From contig CACIWZ010000002.1 in the NCBI GenBank assembly GCA_902590505.1, positions 1 to 64,000 on the forward strand: a DNA stretch of 64,000 nucleotides. The letters run 5' to 3'. This DNA comes from an uncultured Pelagibacteraceae bacterium (GTDB lineage Bacteria > Pseudomonadota > Alphaproteobacteria > Pelagibacterales > Pelagibacteraceae). A program made the translations under genes and the position numbers. Shown here one piece after another: positions 52,818-64,000 of the stretch. Below the pieces are notes generated by a model, which saw nothing but the letters and a program-made list of their open reading frames with translations, ran no database searches and was not told where the DNA came from. Each line of letters begins with the position of its first letter. The first letter of the stretch is position 1.

Positions 52818-54015
52818 GAATTTTTTTAGTAAAAATCTTTACTTGCTCTACTGATGGTTGATCAAATGGATTAATTTTTACTAATTTACCAATCAAAATA
52901 GTTTCTAATATGAAGTAAGAAAAAAGTTCTGATAAAGTTTTTTCATCAAATTTTTTTATAACAAATTCTCTAAAGGGAACTTTGTGTTTATTAAAGGTTT
53001 GTATTAAAGCTTTTCTCTGGGCATCTTTAATATTCTCGAGAGACTTATTGTTCAAATAATCAATATTTTTTAAATATTTTTTAGAATTAATTTTATTATT
53101 AGCTTTAATTTTAGCAGAAAAAAAACAAAATAACTTATCTTTTGGCCCATCAAGATATAACTGTAGTAGACTGTGATGATCCTTGGGCGCTGGGGACACT
53201 ACCGGTAAAAAACCTTTTGTTTTTTTTCCAAGACTTTCTCCAATAAGTTGCTGACACCAAAAAAGAAATTTATCCAATTTCGGAGCGTAGTTTAAAAAAA
53301 TCAAATTATTTATTTTTTTTTGTTTAATTAAGCTTGCAAGTTTAATAGAGCTATCTTTTAAAAAAGACCTGTGCTTACCTAAAAAATATTTTCTAATATT
53401 TTTTCTAAGTTGAATTATGTTTAATCCAAACAGATAAGCAGGCAACATGCCCACTTCAGATAAAACTGAGTATCTTCCACCAATATAACTTTTGTGTTCT
53501 ACCAGAAACAAATTAAATTTTTTGGATAGTAAATATAAAGGACTATTTTTTTTTTCAGAAATTACAATTATATTTTTTGCGTTTTTTTTAACTAAATTAA
53601 GTGACAAAAAGTTTGCAAGAGTCTCAACAGTATTCCCAGATTTTGAGATTACTAGAAAAAGAGTTTTTTTCGCATCATTTAGTTTTTTGAATTTAATTAA
53701 TTTTTCAGTATCTATGTCATCAAAGAAATAAATTTCTTTTTTTATTTTTTGTTTTAGAAAATGATAAATCGCCTCAGTTCCTAAAATCGATCCACCCATA
53801 CCAATAATAGCTATTTTTTTAAATTTTTTAAATTTTTTGAGATCTTGTGATTTAAAGTTAAATTTAAATTTTTTACTTAAAATATCTAAAGTAGTCTTGG
53901 AGCCGTCTAAATTAATATCAAGATTATTGAAAATTTTATTAAATTCTTTAGAAAATGATTTGAATATTTTTTTATTTAAATATTTTTTTTGAATACTGTT
54001 TCTGGTTAAAATCAC
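52810..54015 (-). CDS. pgi: glucose-6-phosphate isomerase
   Basis: IGMGGSILGTEAIYHFL, ISKSGNTVETLANFL, GGRYSVLSEVGMLPAY, KDHHSLLQLYLDGPKDKLF. Confidence 0.93.
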   Translation of the reverse strand: MILTRNSIQKKYLNKKIFKSFSKEFNKIFNNLDINLDGSKTTLDILSKKFKFNFKSQDLKKFKKFKKIAIIGMGGSILGTEAIYHFLKQKIKKEIYFFDDIDTEKLIKFKKLNDAKKTLFLVISKSGNTVETLANFLSLNLVKKNAKNIIVISEKKNSPLYLLSKKFNLFLVEHKSYIGGRYSVLSEVGMLPAYLFGLNIIQLRKNIRKYFLGKHRSFLKDSSIKLASLIKQKKINNLIFLNYAPKLDKFLFWCQQLIGESLGKKTKGFLPVVSPAPKDHHSLLQLYLDGPKDKLFCFFSAKIKANNKINSKKYLKNIDYLNNKSLENIKDAQRKALIQTFNKHKVPFREFVIKKFDEKTLSELFSYFILETILIGKLVKINPFDQPSVEQVKIFTKKILK

Positions 54016-54326
54016 TTGCGAATTTGGTTAATTATAGATTGCTCTGTAGTTGAGCCTTGGCTTGATCTTTTACTTGAATTTTCATCTGCTTTAAGTATTT
54101 CTTTAATGCTTTTTTCCTCAAGATTTTTTTTACTATTCTTTTCCTCTAAAGAATTAGGCTTCGGAATATTATTATAATCTGGTGGAAGCTCTAATGGTTG
54201 TTTTTTCTTAACAAGAAATTCATCTGTGGTTTTTACTTTTTCATTTTTAAAGACTTTCTTTGCATCCTCGGCTGCTGCACATGAAATCAAAAATAAAAAA
54301 AGAAACAAATATCTAATTTTTTTCAT
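54012..54326 (-). CDS. Small lipoprotein, DUF3035-like
   Basis: Lipobox-like LFLISCAAA, TTDEFLVKKKQPLELPPDYNNIPKP; start MKKIRY at 54326 preferred over 54353. Confidence 0.72.
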   Translation of the reverse strand: MKKIRYLFLFLFLISCAAAEDAKKVFKNEKVKTTDEFLVKKKQPLELPPDYNNIPKPNSLEEKNSKKNLEEKSIKEILKADENSSKRSSQGSTTEQSIINQIRK

Positions 54327-54822
54327 AGTTTTTATTGATTTTAAAAAAATCATAAATAATTAATGCAATGATTCCCACTGTAATAAATATATCTGCAATA
54401 TTAAAAGTAAACCAGTGAAAGTTTCTGTAATGTATATCAATAAAATCTGGTACTGCATTATAGAAAACTCTATCGTAAAAATTTCCTAAAGCTCCCCCAA
54501 TTATGATTGAGTAGATAATTTTGTCAAAGCTTTTACTTCTCAAAGCAAGAAAGAAAAGTATTATAACTACTAAACCTATTAATATTGATATTAAATTATA
54601 AAATAGTGCGGTGTTAGATTTTAATAAGCCGAATCCAATACCCGTGTTCCAGATTAAATCAAAATTTAAAAAATCATTAAGATAGACGCTTGTATCGCTA
54701 AAATTATTTATGATTTCAATTTTTGAGTATCTGTCTAAACCAAAAATAAGAAGAATGATCGCGAGCAAATAACAATTTTCTTTTTTAAGTATGTTGTTTT
54801 TTATTTCTTTAATATCAATCAA
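54313..54822 (-). CDS. lspA: lipoprotein signal peptidase
   Basis: LIWNTGIGFGLL, GGALGNFYDRVFYNAVPDFIDIH, FNIADIFITVG. Confidence 0.96.
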   Translation of the reverse strand: MIDIKEIKNNILKKENCYLLAIILLIFGLDRYSKIEIINNFSDTSVYLNDFLNFDLIWNTGIGFGLLKSNTALFYNLISILIGLVVIILFFLALRSKSFDKIIYSIIIGGALGNFYDRVFYNAVPDFIDIHYRNFHWFTFNIADIFITVGIIALIIYDFFKINKNYEKN

Positions 54823-54834
54823 AATATTGGCTTT

Positions 54835-57564
54835 CTATTTAATCGGACAACTTTCTCTTTCACATTTTTTCTCTAAAATTTTCCAACATCTTTCACATTT
54901 TTGTCCTTGGGCCTTTTTCACTTCAATCTTAATATCATCATTTTTTGACAATTCTTTCTCTGCTTTTGAAACAATAAAATAATCAGCTAAATCTAATTTA
55001 TCGAGAAGTTCAAATTTATCTTTTTTTAGAATTAATTTTATTTCTGCCTCTAAACTTGATCCAATTTCTTTGTTAGCCCTTTTTTCTTCGATCGCAATAT
55101 TCGCCTCTTGTTTAATTTTAAATAAATTTGACCATTTTTCATTTAGCTTTTCATTCATCCATTGGGCAGGAATTTTTACAAAATTATTTTCATGAATACT
55201 TTCAGAATTATCTTTATTTACCAAACTATAAATTTCCTCAGTAGTAAAAACTAAAATTGGAGCAAACCACTTTAATAAACTTTCTAAAATTATGTTTAAA
55301 ACAATTATACAATTTTTTCTTTTTTTAGAATTTACGCTATCACAGTACAAAACATCTTTTCTTATATCGAAATAAAAAGAAGAAAGATCTAGTGTACAAA
55401 AATTCAATAGATCTTTATACATTTTATGAAAATTATAGTTTTTCAAATTTTCGTCTACAGATTGATTAATTGAAAATAATTTATGTAAAATAAATTGCTC
55501 TAATTCATCAAATTCGTTAAGCTTAATTTTTTCAAAATTTTGTTTTTCAAAATTATCTTTTAGGTTTCCAAGCATAAATCTAAAGGTATTTCTTATTTTT
55601 CTATAAGACTCTGCATGCTGTATTAAAATATTTTTATCTATTCTTAAATCTTCTGCATAATCAGATGCTGAAGCCCATACTCTAAGTATGTCTGCGCCAT
55701 AATTTTTTAAAATATCTTCTGGAGAGATAACGTTACCCATAGATTTAGACATTTTCATACCTTTGCCATCTACAACGAAACCATGTGAGAGAATACTTTT
55801 AAATGGCGCTTTTCCTCTAGTTCCGCACGACTCAAGTAAAGAAGAATGAAACCAACCCCTATGTTGATCGGATCCCTCCAAATACATGTCTGCAGGCCAT
55901 TTTAAATCTTTTCTTTTTTCTAAAACAAAACTATGTGTCGAGCCACTATCAAACCATACCTCAACAATATCGTTAAGTTTTTCATAATCTTTGGCATCAT
56001 AGTCATCACCTAAGAAAATTTTTGCATCATCTGTAAACCAACAATCGGAGCCTTGCTTTTCATAGATAGAGGCAATTCTATCTATAATTTTTTGATCTCT
56101 TAATGGCTCTTTTGTTTTTTTATTTATAAAAATTGGTAATGGCACTCCCCAAACTCTTTGTCTTGAAACACACCAATCTGGCCTTCCTTCAATCATTGAT
56201 AAAAGTCTATCCTTTCCCTTGTTAGGATAGAAGACAGTCTCATTTATAGCTTTAACAGCTTTATCTCTTAGTTTATTTTTTTGCATAGAAATAAACCATT
56301 GAGGTGTTGCTCTATAAATTAATGGAGCCTTAGATCTCCAAGAATGAGGGTAGCTATGATTAAGTTTGTCAGATTTAAGCAATTTATTTTGCTCTTTTAA
56401 TTTTTCTATAACTATCGGGTCAGCTTTAAATACATGTGTATTTGTAAAATAAGGTACTTCCTTGGTGTAAACACCAGCGTTATCAACTGTGTAAAGTGAT
56501 GGTATATTGTTTTTTAAACACAAATTAAAATCATCCGGACCGTGACTTGGAGCACAATGAACAATTCCTGTTCCTTGTTCTAAATTTACAAATTGAGCAT
56601 CTAACATTGGAACATTATAATCAAAATCCAGTTTGAGAAATGGATGGCTACATATTGTTCCTGTAAATTCTGAACCTTTAAAAGTCTTTAATTCTTTATA
56701 GCTTTTGATTTCACATGCTTTAGTTATTGATTCAATTAAATTTTTTGCAACAACTATTCTCTTATCTTTAAAATGTTCAAGATTATCAATTTCTAGTATT
56801 GTGTATTCAATATTACTATTAAAAGCTAATGCTTTGTTGGCAGGTATAGTCCATGGGGTAGTCGTCCAAATTATTACGCTTGTATCTTTAAGAAAGTCTT
56901 TATTTGTCTCTTTAACTTTAAATGCAACGTAGATCGTATTAGAAGTGTGATCTAAATATTCTACTTCTGCATCAGCTAAAGCAGTTTTTTCAACAGTAGA
57001 CCAAAGAACTGGTTTAAAACCTTGATATAAACTTCCATCTAGAAGAAATTTACCTAATTCTCTTACAATTTGAGCCTCTGCTTCGTAACTCATTGTGGAA
57101 TAATAATTTTCGAAATCTCCGACTACTCCCAATCGTTTAAATTCTTTGATATGAACATTAATCCAGCTTTTTGCGAATTCCCTACACTCTTGTCTAAAAT
57201 CTTTAATAGGTACTTCGTCTTTATTTTTTTTCTTTTTTTTATACTGTTCTTCAATCTTCCATTCTATTGGAAGTCCATGACAATCCCAGCCAGGAACGTA
57301 GACTGAGTCCTTGCCATTCATTTGATGAAAGCGAGTAATCATATCTTTTAAAATTTTATTCAACGCAGTACCCATATGTATATGGCCATTCGCATAAGGT
57401 GGACCGTCATGAAGTATAAATTTTTCTTTTCCCTTAGACTTTTTTCTTAACTTTTCAAAAATTTTATTTTTTTCCCATTTCTTCAAAATTTCAGGTTCTT
57501 TTAACGGCAAACTAGCCTTCATCGAGAAGGCTGTCTTGGGAAGTTGTAAAGTATCTTTCGACAT
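54835..57564 (-). CDS. ileS: isoleucyl-tRNA synthetase
   Basis: DGPPYANGHIHMGTALNKILKD, DCHGLPIEWKIE, KMSKSMGN, C-terminal Cys cluster CERCW...CERESC. Confidence 0.98.
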   Translation of the reverse strand: MSKDTLQLPKTAFSMKASLPLKEPEILKKWEKNKIFEKLRKKSKGKEKFILHDGPPYANGHIHMGTALNKILKDMITRFHQMNGKDSVYVPGWDCHGLPIEWKIEEQYKKKKKNKDEVPIKDFRQECREFAKSWINVHIKEFKRLGVVGDFENYYSTMSYEAEAQIVRELGKFLLDGSLYQGFKPVLWSTVEKTALADAEVEYLDHTSNTIYVAFKVKETNKDFLKDTSVIIWTTTPWTIPANKALAFNSNIEYTILEIDNLEHFKDKRIVVAKNLIESITKACEIKSYKELKTFKGSEFTGTICSHPFLKLDFDYNVPMLDAQFVNLEQGTGIVHCAPSHGPDDFNLCLKNNIPSLYTVDNAGVYTKEVPYFTNTHVFKADPIVIEKLKEQNKLLKSDKLNHSYPHSWRSKAPLIYRATPQWFISMQKNKLRDKAVKAINETVFYPNKGKDRLLSMIEGRPDWCVSRQRVWGVPLPIFINKKTKEPLRDQKIIDRIASIYEKQGSDCWFTDDAKIFLGDDYDAKDYEKLNDIVEVWFDSGSTHSFVLEKRKDLKWPADMYLEGSDQHRGWFHSSLLESCGTRGKAPFKSILSHGFVVDGKGMKMSKSMGNVISPEDILKNYGADILRVWASASDYAEDLRIDKNILIQHAESYRKIRNTFRFMLGNLKDNFEKQNFEKIKLNEFDELEQFILHKLFSINQSVDENLKNYNFHKMYKDLLNFCTLDLSSFYFDIRKDVLYCDSVNSKKRKNCIIVLNIILESLLKWFAPILVFTTEEIYSLVNKDNSESIHENNFVKIPAQWMNEKLNEKWSNLFKIKQEANIAIEEKRANKEIGSSLEAEIKLILKKDKFELLDKLDLADYFIVSKAEKELSKNDDIKIEVKKAQGQKCERCWKILEKKCERESCPIK

Positions 57565-58472
57565 TATTTGCTTGCCTGTTTTATATCAAGTTTGATTTGT
57601 TTTTTTAAATATTTCAAATTTCTAAATTTCTTTTCTGGTCTTATAAATTTTTTAAAGTTTATACCTATCACTTTATTATATAAATTCTTATTAATTCCAA
57701 AGATATTTGTCTCTAATAATAATTTTTGTCCATTAAAAGTAGGTCTATAACCTACATTTGCTATACCATTTTTGTAAAAGTTATTACTTTTAACTTTGAC
57801 AGCGTAAACTCCACGCTTTGGGACAACGTAATCATTTAATTTTAAATTACACGTTGGAAAGCCAATTTTACGTCCTCTTCTCTGTCCTTTAATTACTTTT
57901 CCAATAACACACCAACTACGACCTAATAATCTATTTACTTCTTCGATTTTGCCCAATCTTATTTTTTTTCTTATAGAAGTAGATGAAATCGTTTTGTTAT
58001 TTTTTTTAAATGGTTGAGTTACAATATTTTTAAAATTGTATTTTTTTTCAAATTTTTTAAGCGTTGAGATATTACCTTGTCTTTTAAAACCAAACTTAAA
58101 ATTTTTACTGACGAATAAATATTTACATTTAGTCTTTTTAAAAATTATCTTTTTAATAAACTGTTCTGGTGATTGAGACGAAAATTTTTTATTAAATTTT
58201 ATTATAATTAAAAAATCTAATTTAAATTTTTTAAGGTAAATCTTTTTCTGCTCTAAAGAATTAATTCTATGATTTTTAATTTTTTTATTAAAAAACATTA
58301 CAGGTAATGGCTCAAAAGTCATAACTCCAAAAGGTAATTTGTTTTTTTTTGCTTTTCGCTTTCCTTCATTTATAACTTTTTGATGGCCTAAATGTAATCC
58401 ATCAAAATTTCCAATTGCAATTACACCGTTACAATGTTTTAAATTTAAGTTTGGATTTTTGTAAATTTTCAT
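57564..58472 (-). CDS. ribF: bifunctional riboflavin kinase/FAD synthetase
   Basis: AIGNFDGLHLGHQKVI, GQRRGRKIGFPTCNL, RGVYAVKV, GIANVGYRPTF. Confidence 0.95.
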   Translation of the reverse strand: MKIYKNPNLNLKHCNGVIAIGNFDGLHLGHQKVINEGKRKAKKNKLPFGVMTFEPLPVMFFNKKIKNHRINSLEQKKIYLKKFKLDFLIIIKFNKKFSSQSPEQFIKKIIFKKTKCKYLFVSKNFKFGFKRQGNISTLKKFEKKYNFKNIVTQPFKKNNKTISSTSIRKKIRLGKIEEVNRLLGRSWCVIGKVIKGQRRGRKIGFPTCNLKLNDYVVPKRGVYAVKVKSNNFYKNGIANVGYRPTFNGQKLLLETNIFGINKNLYNKVIGINFKKFIRPEKKFRNLKYLKKQIKLDIKQASK

Positions 58473-58473
58473 T

Positions 58474-59280
58474 CTACCACTTTAACTCTTTTTGAAAAAA
58501 ATTTGCTTTTACCTCATATTTTTTTAAAAGTTTATTAAGATCAGAAAAATTATCGAATTCTTTTCGATGAACCCCTTCAGATATAAATATACAATCAATT
58601 TTTAAATTGTTAGCTCCTTTAATATCTGTTCTTAAGTTATCGCCAATGGCTAAAACTTTTTCATTAGAACCAAAACACATATTATAAATCTCCTTGTGTG
58701 GTTTACCAAAATAAATGACTTCACCTCCAAGATCTTCAAAAACTTTTGCCACTGATCCTGCACATAATTCTTCCGTGTTTCCCCTATGAACTATCAAATC
58801 TGGATTAGTGCAAATTAATTTTTTTGAGATATGTTTTAACAAGAATTTCTTATAATAATCTAAATCATTATCATAATCATCAAATAGCCCAGTGCACAAA
58901 ATAAAGTCACATTCATGAAGATCAGTTCTGTTGTCTTTTACTTTTTCAAACACCGAAATATCTCTTTCTGGTCCAAGATGAAAAAATGACTTTCCAAATT
59001 TTTTTTGATTTATTGCACGCATTGCTGCTTCGCCTGAGGTGATTACATGATCAAGAAATTTTCTATCCATTTTCATTTTGAGTAAAAAATTAATAACTTT
59101 AGAGCTGGGCCTAGGCGCATTAGATAAAAATACAATTTTTTTTAGATTCTTTTTTAGTTGGTCTACTGCTTCTATAGCTTTCGGATTGAGAACTACACCG
59201 TTGTGCATAACGCCCCATAAATCTATAACAAACGTGTCATAGTTTTCGAATATATCTTCTAAGTGTTTAAGTTCTTTCAA
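58474..59280 (-). CDS. HAD-superfamily class IIA hydrolase (TIGR01459-like)
   Basis: FVIDLWGVMHNGV, VFLSNAPRPSSKV, CTNPDLIVHRGN, YFGKPHKEIYNMCF, IGDNLRTDIKGAN. Confidence 0.92.
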   Translation of the reverse strand: MKELKHLEDIFENYDTFVIDLWGVMHNGVVLNPKAIEAVDQLKKNLKKIVFLSNAPRPSSKVINFLLKMKMDRKFLDHVITSGEAAMRAINQKKFGKSFFHLGPERDISVFEKVKDNRTDLHECDFILCTGLFDDYDNDLDYYKKFLLKHISKKLICTNPDLIVHRGNTEELCAGSVAKVFEDLGGEVIYFGKPHKEIYNMCFGSNEKVLAIGDNLRTDIKGANNLKIDCIFISEGVHRKEFDNFSDLNKLLKKYEVKANFFQKELKW

Positions 59281-59348
59281 TTTACTGTTTCTCTCCTTTT
59301 AATGCCCATAAATATAGTATTTAATGGTTTTTTTAATGATTTTTGCCT

Positions 59349-59376
59349 CTTGAAATATAGTTAAAACATACCATAT
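59349..59376 (+). promoter_or_regulatory. Candidate sigma-32 (RpoH) heat-shock promoter for groESL
   Basis: CTTGAAA - 13 nt - taCCATaT, resembling CTTGAAA-N13-15-CCCCATNT. Confidence 0.6.
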
Positions 59377-59411
59377 CAACACTACGTAAAAATTTATAGG
59401 AGAAAATACAT

Positions 59412-59708
59412 ATGAAATTTAGACCTCTGCACGATCGTGTGCTTATTAAAGTGCTAGACAGTGAGGAAAAAACTGCTGGCGGAATTATCATACCAGACAC
59501 TGCTAAGGAAAAACCACAGGAAGGTGAGGTTGTAGCTGTAGGTCCTGGAGCTAAAAATGAAAATGGAAAAGTTTCTGCAATGGACGTCAAAGTTGGAGAT
59601 ATAGTTCTATTCGGAAAATGGTCTGGAACTGAAGTTAAAATTGACGGTAAAGAGTACAGCATTATGAAAGAGTCAGACATAATGGGAATTTCAAAAAGTA
59701 AAAAATAA
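59412..59708 (+). CDS. groES: co-chaperonin GroES
   Basis: [46 protein letters not shown]. Confidence 0.98.
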   Translation: MKFRPLHDRVLIKVLDSEEKTAGGIIIPDTAKEKPQEGEVVAVGPGAKNENGKVSAMDVKVGDIVLFGKWSGTEVKIDGKEYSIMKESDIMGISKSKK

Positions 59709-59717
59709 ACTTTATAG

Positions 59718-61385
<1,668 letters not shown>

Positions 61386-61387
61386 TT

Positions 61388-62068
61388 TCACCTATCAAAA
61401 ATTTTTAAAAAAGGCTGCAGTTTCGCAGCCTTTTTTTTTGCAATAAATAAACATGCATTTGAGCTTAGTATCAAACCATCTTTAAGAACTCTTAAATTAT
61501 TATCAGCCAAAGTTTTGCCGGTAGAAGTAATATCTGTAATGATTTCGGACGAACCTATAAATGGATAAGTTTCAGTGGCACCAAGACTAATTATCAATTT
61601 ATATTGAGTAACCCCTTTAGAAATCAAAAAATCATTAGTTAAATTTGGATATTTAGTTGCTACTCTCAATCTAGAATTTCTTTTAGATCTAATATCAAAA
61701 GACACCTCCTCAAGATCAGCAATCGTCTGCACATCTATCCAATCATCTGGCACTGCTATAACTAAGTTGGCATTACCAAAATCAAGTTTTTTTTGCAGAT
61801 TGATTTTATTCTGTAAGTTTTTATTAGATTCTTTTAAGAGATCTAACCCGGATACACCTATATCAATAGTTCCGTCTCCTAATCTTTGAATAATTTCTTT
61901 AGCGTGAAGAAAAATAATCTTGATATTATTTTCATTTTCAATTGTCCCAAAATAATTTCTTTCTTTCTCACTTTGTAAAATCTTTAATCCTTTATCATTA
62001 AAAAATGATATTGCTTTATCTTTTAATCGTCCTTTACTTGGTAAACCTATGGTAATTAGATCTTTCAT
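61388..62068 (-). CDS. hisG: ATP phosphoribosyltransferase catalytic subunit, short form
   Basis: GLPSKGRLKDKAISFF, GDGTIDIGVSGLDLL, PFIGSSEIITDITSTGKTLADNNL; 226 aa HisZ-dependent form. Confidence 0.95.
   Translation of the reverse strand: MKDLITIGLPSKGRLKDKAISFFNDKGLKILQSEKERNYFGTIENENNIKIIFLHAKEIIQRLGDGTIDIGVSGLDLLKESNKNLQNKINLQKKLDFGNANLVIAVPDDWIDVQTIADLEEVSFDIRSKRNSRLRVATKYPNLTNDFLISKGVTQYKLIISLGATETYPFIGSSEIITDITSTGKTLADNNLRVLKDGLILSSNACLFIAKKKAAKLQPFLKIFDR
61413..61439 (+). terminator. Rho-independent terminator-like hairpin downstream of groEL, inside hisG
   Basis: GGCTGC-AGTTTC-GCAGCC followed by T9; preceded by A6, so also terminator-like on the minus strand. Confidence 0.88.
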
Positions 62069-63102
62069 ATATTTTTTAAGTTAATTGCAGCACCAACTGC
62101 TGGAGTATTTTTTTTTGCCCCCAGACTTTTTAGTAAGTCATCATAACGACCACCCCTAGCAATTTCCTTTTTACCTGAGAATACTTCAAACACAATTCCA
62201 GTATAATATTCTACGTCTCTACCAAAATTTGCGATGAAATTGATATCTTGATTAAGTTTTTTCAAATTAAGAATGGATTTAAAGTCTTTAAATATATTTT
62301 TTTTGAGATTATTTTTTTTAGCAAAATCTAACAATCTTTCGTCAAGTTCTGAGAGTTTGCAATTTATTTTTAAAAAGGATCTAATAATTTTTACAATTTT
62401 TTTTCCATCAACAAAAGATCTTGGATCTTTAATCTTTTTATTAAATCTTTTTAATATTTCGGATATCGACCTTCCGGCAATCACTTTGTCTTGGTCTTTC
62501 TTTTTCATTTCATAAAATCTTTTTTTATCTGTATCAAAAGTAACTGCGTCAATATCAGTATTTTTTTCCAATCTTTTTAAAAGTTCCTCAAAATAACTTG
62601 GTCTCCAAAAATGTCTTATAAGTCTAAGCTTCCATCTTTCGGGCATATCCAGAGCATTAATTAAACTTTTAAATAAACTAATATCTCCAACTTTTATTAA
62701 AATTTTTTTTCTCTTTATCTTCTTTGCGGAGCTTAAAATTGTGCTTATAATTTTAAAATCATCTTGAATTTGATTTTTTGAACCTAGAATTTCAATCCCT
62801 AACTGGTCATTGATAAAATCCGCGCCTTTACTACCTGATCTTCTATATGCCTGGCCGGAATAATAAATTTTTGAGGAAGATTTTTTTTGCAAGAAACTTA
62901 TACATGAAGCTACAGTTAAATCGGGTCTTAAGCACATCGTTTTTCCATCTACTCTATCAAATGTGAGCATTGAACTTCTAAATTTTTCTCCTGATCTCTC
63001 AATAATATAATCAGAGTCTAAAAGAACATCAGGTTCTGATAAAACAAAACCATTGCTTTTAAAATTTTTAATAATAGTTTCAGATAATTTTTTTGATTTC
63101 AT
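62065..63102 (-). CDS. hisZ: ATP phosphoribosyltransferase regulatory subunit
   Basis: Class II HisRS-like: CLRPDLTVASCISF, YYSGQAYRR, DVEYYTGIVFEVF, ARGGRYDDLLKSLG; between hisS and hisG. Confidence 0.9.
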   Translation of the reverse strand: MKSKKLSETIIKNFKSNGFVLSEPDVLLDSDYIIERSGEKFRSSMLTFDRVDGKTMCLRPDLTVASCISFLQKKSSSKIYYSGQAYRRSGSKGADFINDQLGIEILGSKNQIQDDFKIISTILSSAKKIKRKKILIKVGDISLFKSLINALDMPERWKLRLIRHFWRPSYFEELLKRLEKNTDIDAVTFDTDKKRFYEMKKKDQDKVIAGRSISEILKRFNKKIKDPRSFVDGKKIVKIIRSFLKINCKLSELDERLLDFAKKNNLKKNIFKDFKSILNLKKLNQDINFIANFGRDVEYYTGIVFEVFSGKKEIARGGRYDDLLKSLGAKKNTPAVGAAINLKNI

Positions 63103-64000
63103 TAACTAATTCTTTTATTTTAATTGATTGTTCTTTACCGCTACTTAAATTTCTTAGTGTTGGTTTACCTAATTTTATTTCATCTTCTCCATATAAAATA
63201 ACAGCCGGAGATTTTATTTTATTTGCATATTCCATTTGTTTTTTTAACTTACTTTCTCCAGGATAAATTTCCGCACTGATGCCTGCTTTTCTTAATATCG
63301 TTTGTACGTTTATGTATTCTTTCATTGAATTTTTATCAAAAACACAGATTACGACAGGTTTTGATTGTTTTACTTTGAATTCCTTTTTCTGCATCAATGC
63401 ATAAACCAATCGATCTAATCCTATTGATATACCTGTAGCAGGAGCATCAAAGTTGCCAAAATTATTTACTAAATTATCATATCTCCCTCCACCGCCTATG
63501 GAACCAAATTGAATTACTTGCCCTTTTTTATTTTTTACATCAAACTTTAAACTTACTTCAAAAATTACCCCAGTATAATATTCTAACCCTCTAATAATTG
63601 ATGGATCAAATTCAAAATTAGTGAAATTGTAATCTTTAAAAATTTTTAATATTTCAGCAAGATCCTCTGTTTCGGGAGATTTTTTCTTTAACGTTTTTTC
63701 TATTACTTCAATATCCTCAGATTTTAAATTTGCACCTTTTGTGAAATCTCCAGATTTGTCTTTTCGACCAGCACCTAACAATTCTTTTACTCCATCCCAA
63801 CCAAGCCTATCGATTTTGTCTAGCGCTCTTAAAGCTGTAAGTTTTTGCTGATTTTCGTTTATATTAATTTTTTTAAATAGCTCCTCAGTTATTTTTCGCG
63901 ATGAAATTTTTATAATGTATTCTGATTTAGTTAGTCCACAATTTTCAAGAATTTCTGAAATCATGACACATAACTCAGCATCTGCTTGTAAATTTTTTGT
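63080..64000 (-). CDS. hisS: histidyl-tRNA synthetase, C-terminal part (5' end beyond window)
   Basis: RGLEYYTGVIFEVS, GGGGRYDNLVNNFG, GISIGLDRLVYAL, anticodon-binding domain; frame stays open to base 64000. Confidence 0.95.
   Translation of the reverse strand, partial: TKNLQADAELCVMISEILENCGLTKSEYIIKISSRKITEELFKKININENQQKLTALRALDKIDRLGWDGVKELLGAGRKDKSGDFTKGANLKSEDIEVIEKTLKKKSPETEDLAEILKIFKDYNFTNFEFDPSIIRGLEYYTGVIFEVSLKFDVKNKKGQVIQFGSIGGGGRYDNLVNNFGNFDAPATGISIGLDRLVYALMQKKEFKVKQSKPVVICVFDKNSMKEYINVQTILRKAGISAEIYPGESKLKKQMEYANKIKSPAVILYGEDEIKLGKPTLRNLSSGKEQSIKIKELVNEIKKII

Noticed and set aside
62065-64000. hisS/hisZ as a recent tandem duplication
   Set aside because: HisZ is a known ancient HisRS paralog required by short HisG; sequences are widely diverged, so this is not novel.

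Overview
The window is a very AT-rich, gene-dense bacterial chromosome segment. It looks like a streamlined alphaproteobacterium, most like SAR11/Pelagibacterales, judged from gene content and composition rather than a database search. Almost all of it is core housekeeping on both strands: an OmpR/EnvZ-type pair, lgt, prs, rplY, pth, ychF, the bc1 complex (petABC), hemF, greA, cca, ispE, rnhB, a CcrM-type methyltransferase, mutY, dsbA-like, smc, the F0 ATP synthase operon, a retinal cassette (crtI-crtB-crtY-blh) running into ispH-thrB-rnhA, the aa3 oxidase cluster (ctaC-ctaD-ctaB-smORF-ctaG-ctaE-surf1), msbA-waaA-lpxK-acyltransferase, purD, pgi, lspA, ileS, ribF, groESL and hisG-hisZ-hisS. One tRNA gene (Gln, UUG) is visible. 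I see no CRISPR array, prophage, transposon or rRNA. The best leads are: (1) the F0 ATP synthase genes running directly into a retinal-biosynthesis/ispH overlapping operon without crtE or an opsin; (2) an Smc protein that appears to lack a hinge domain; (3) four GANTC sites plus a perfect inverted repeat immediately upstream of the ccrM-like gene; (4) a bidirectional terminator-like hairpin encoded inside the 3' end of hisG, downstream of groEL; (5) a tRNA-Gln ending 7 nt before the start codon of the CCA-adding enzyme; (6) a 37-aa membrane smORF in the cox cluster missed by the ORF track; (7) extreme compaction, with all nine convergent gene junctions within -24 to +2 bp and one divergent pair starting back-to-back (ATG|CAT).
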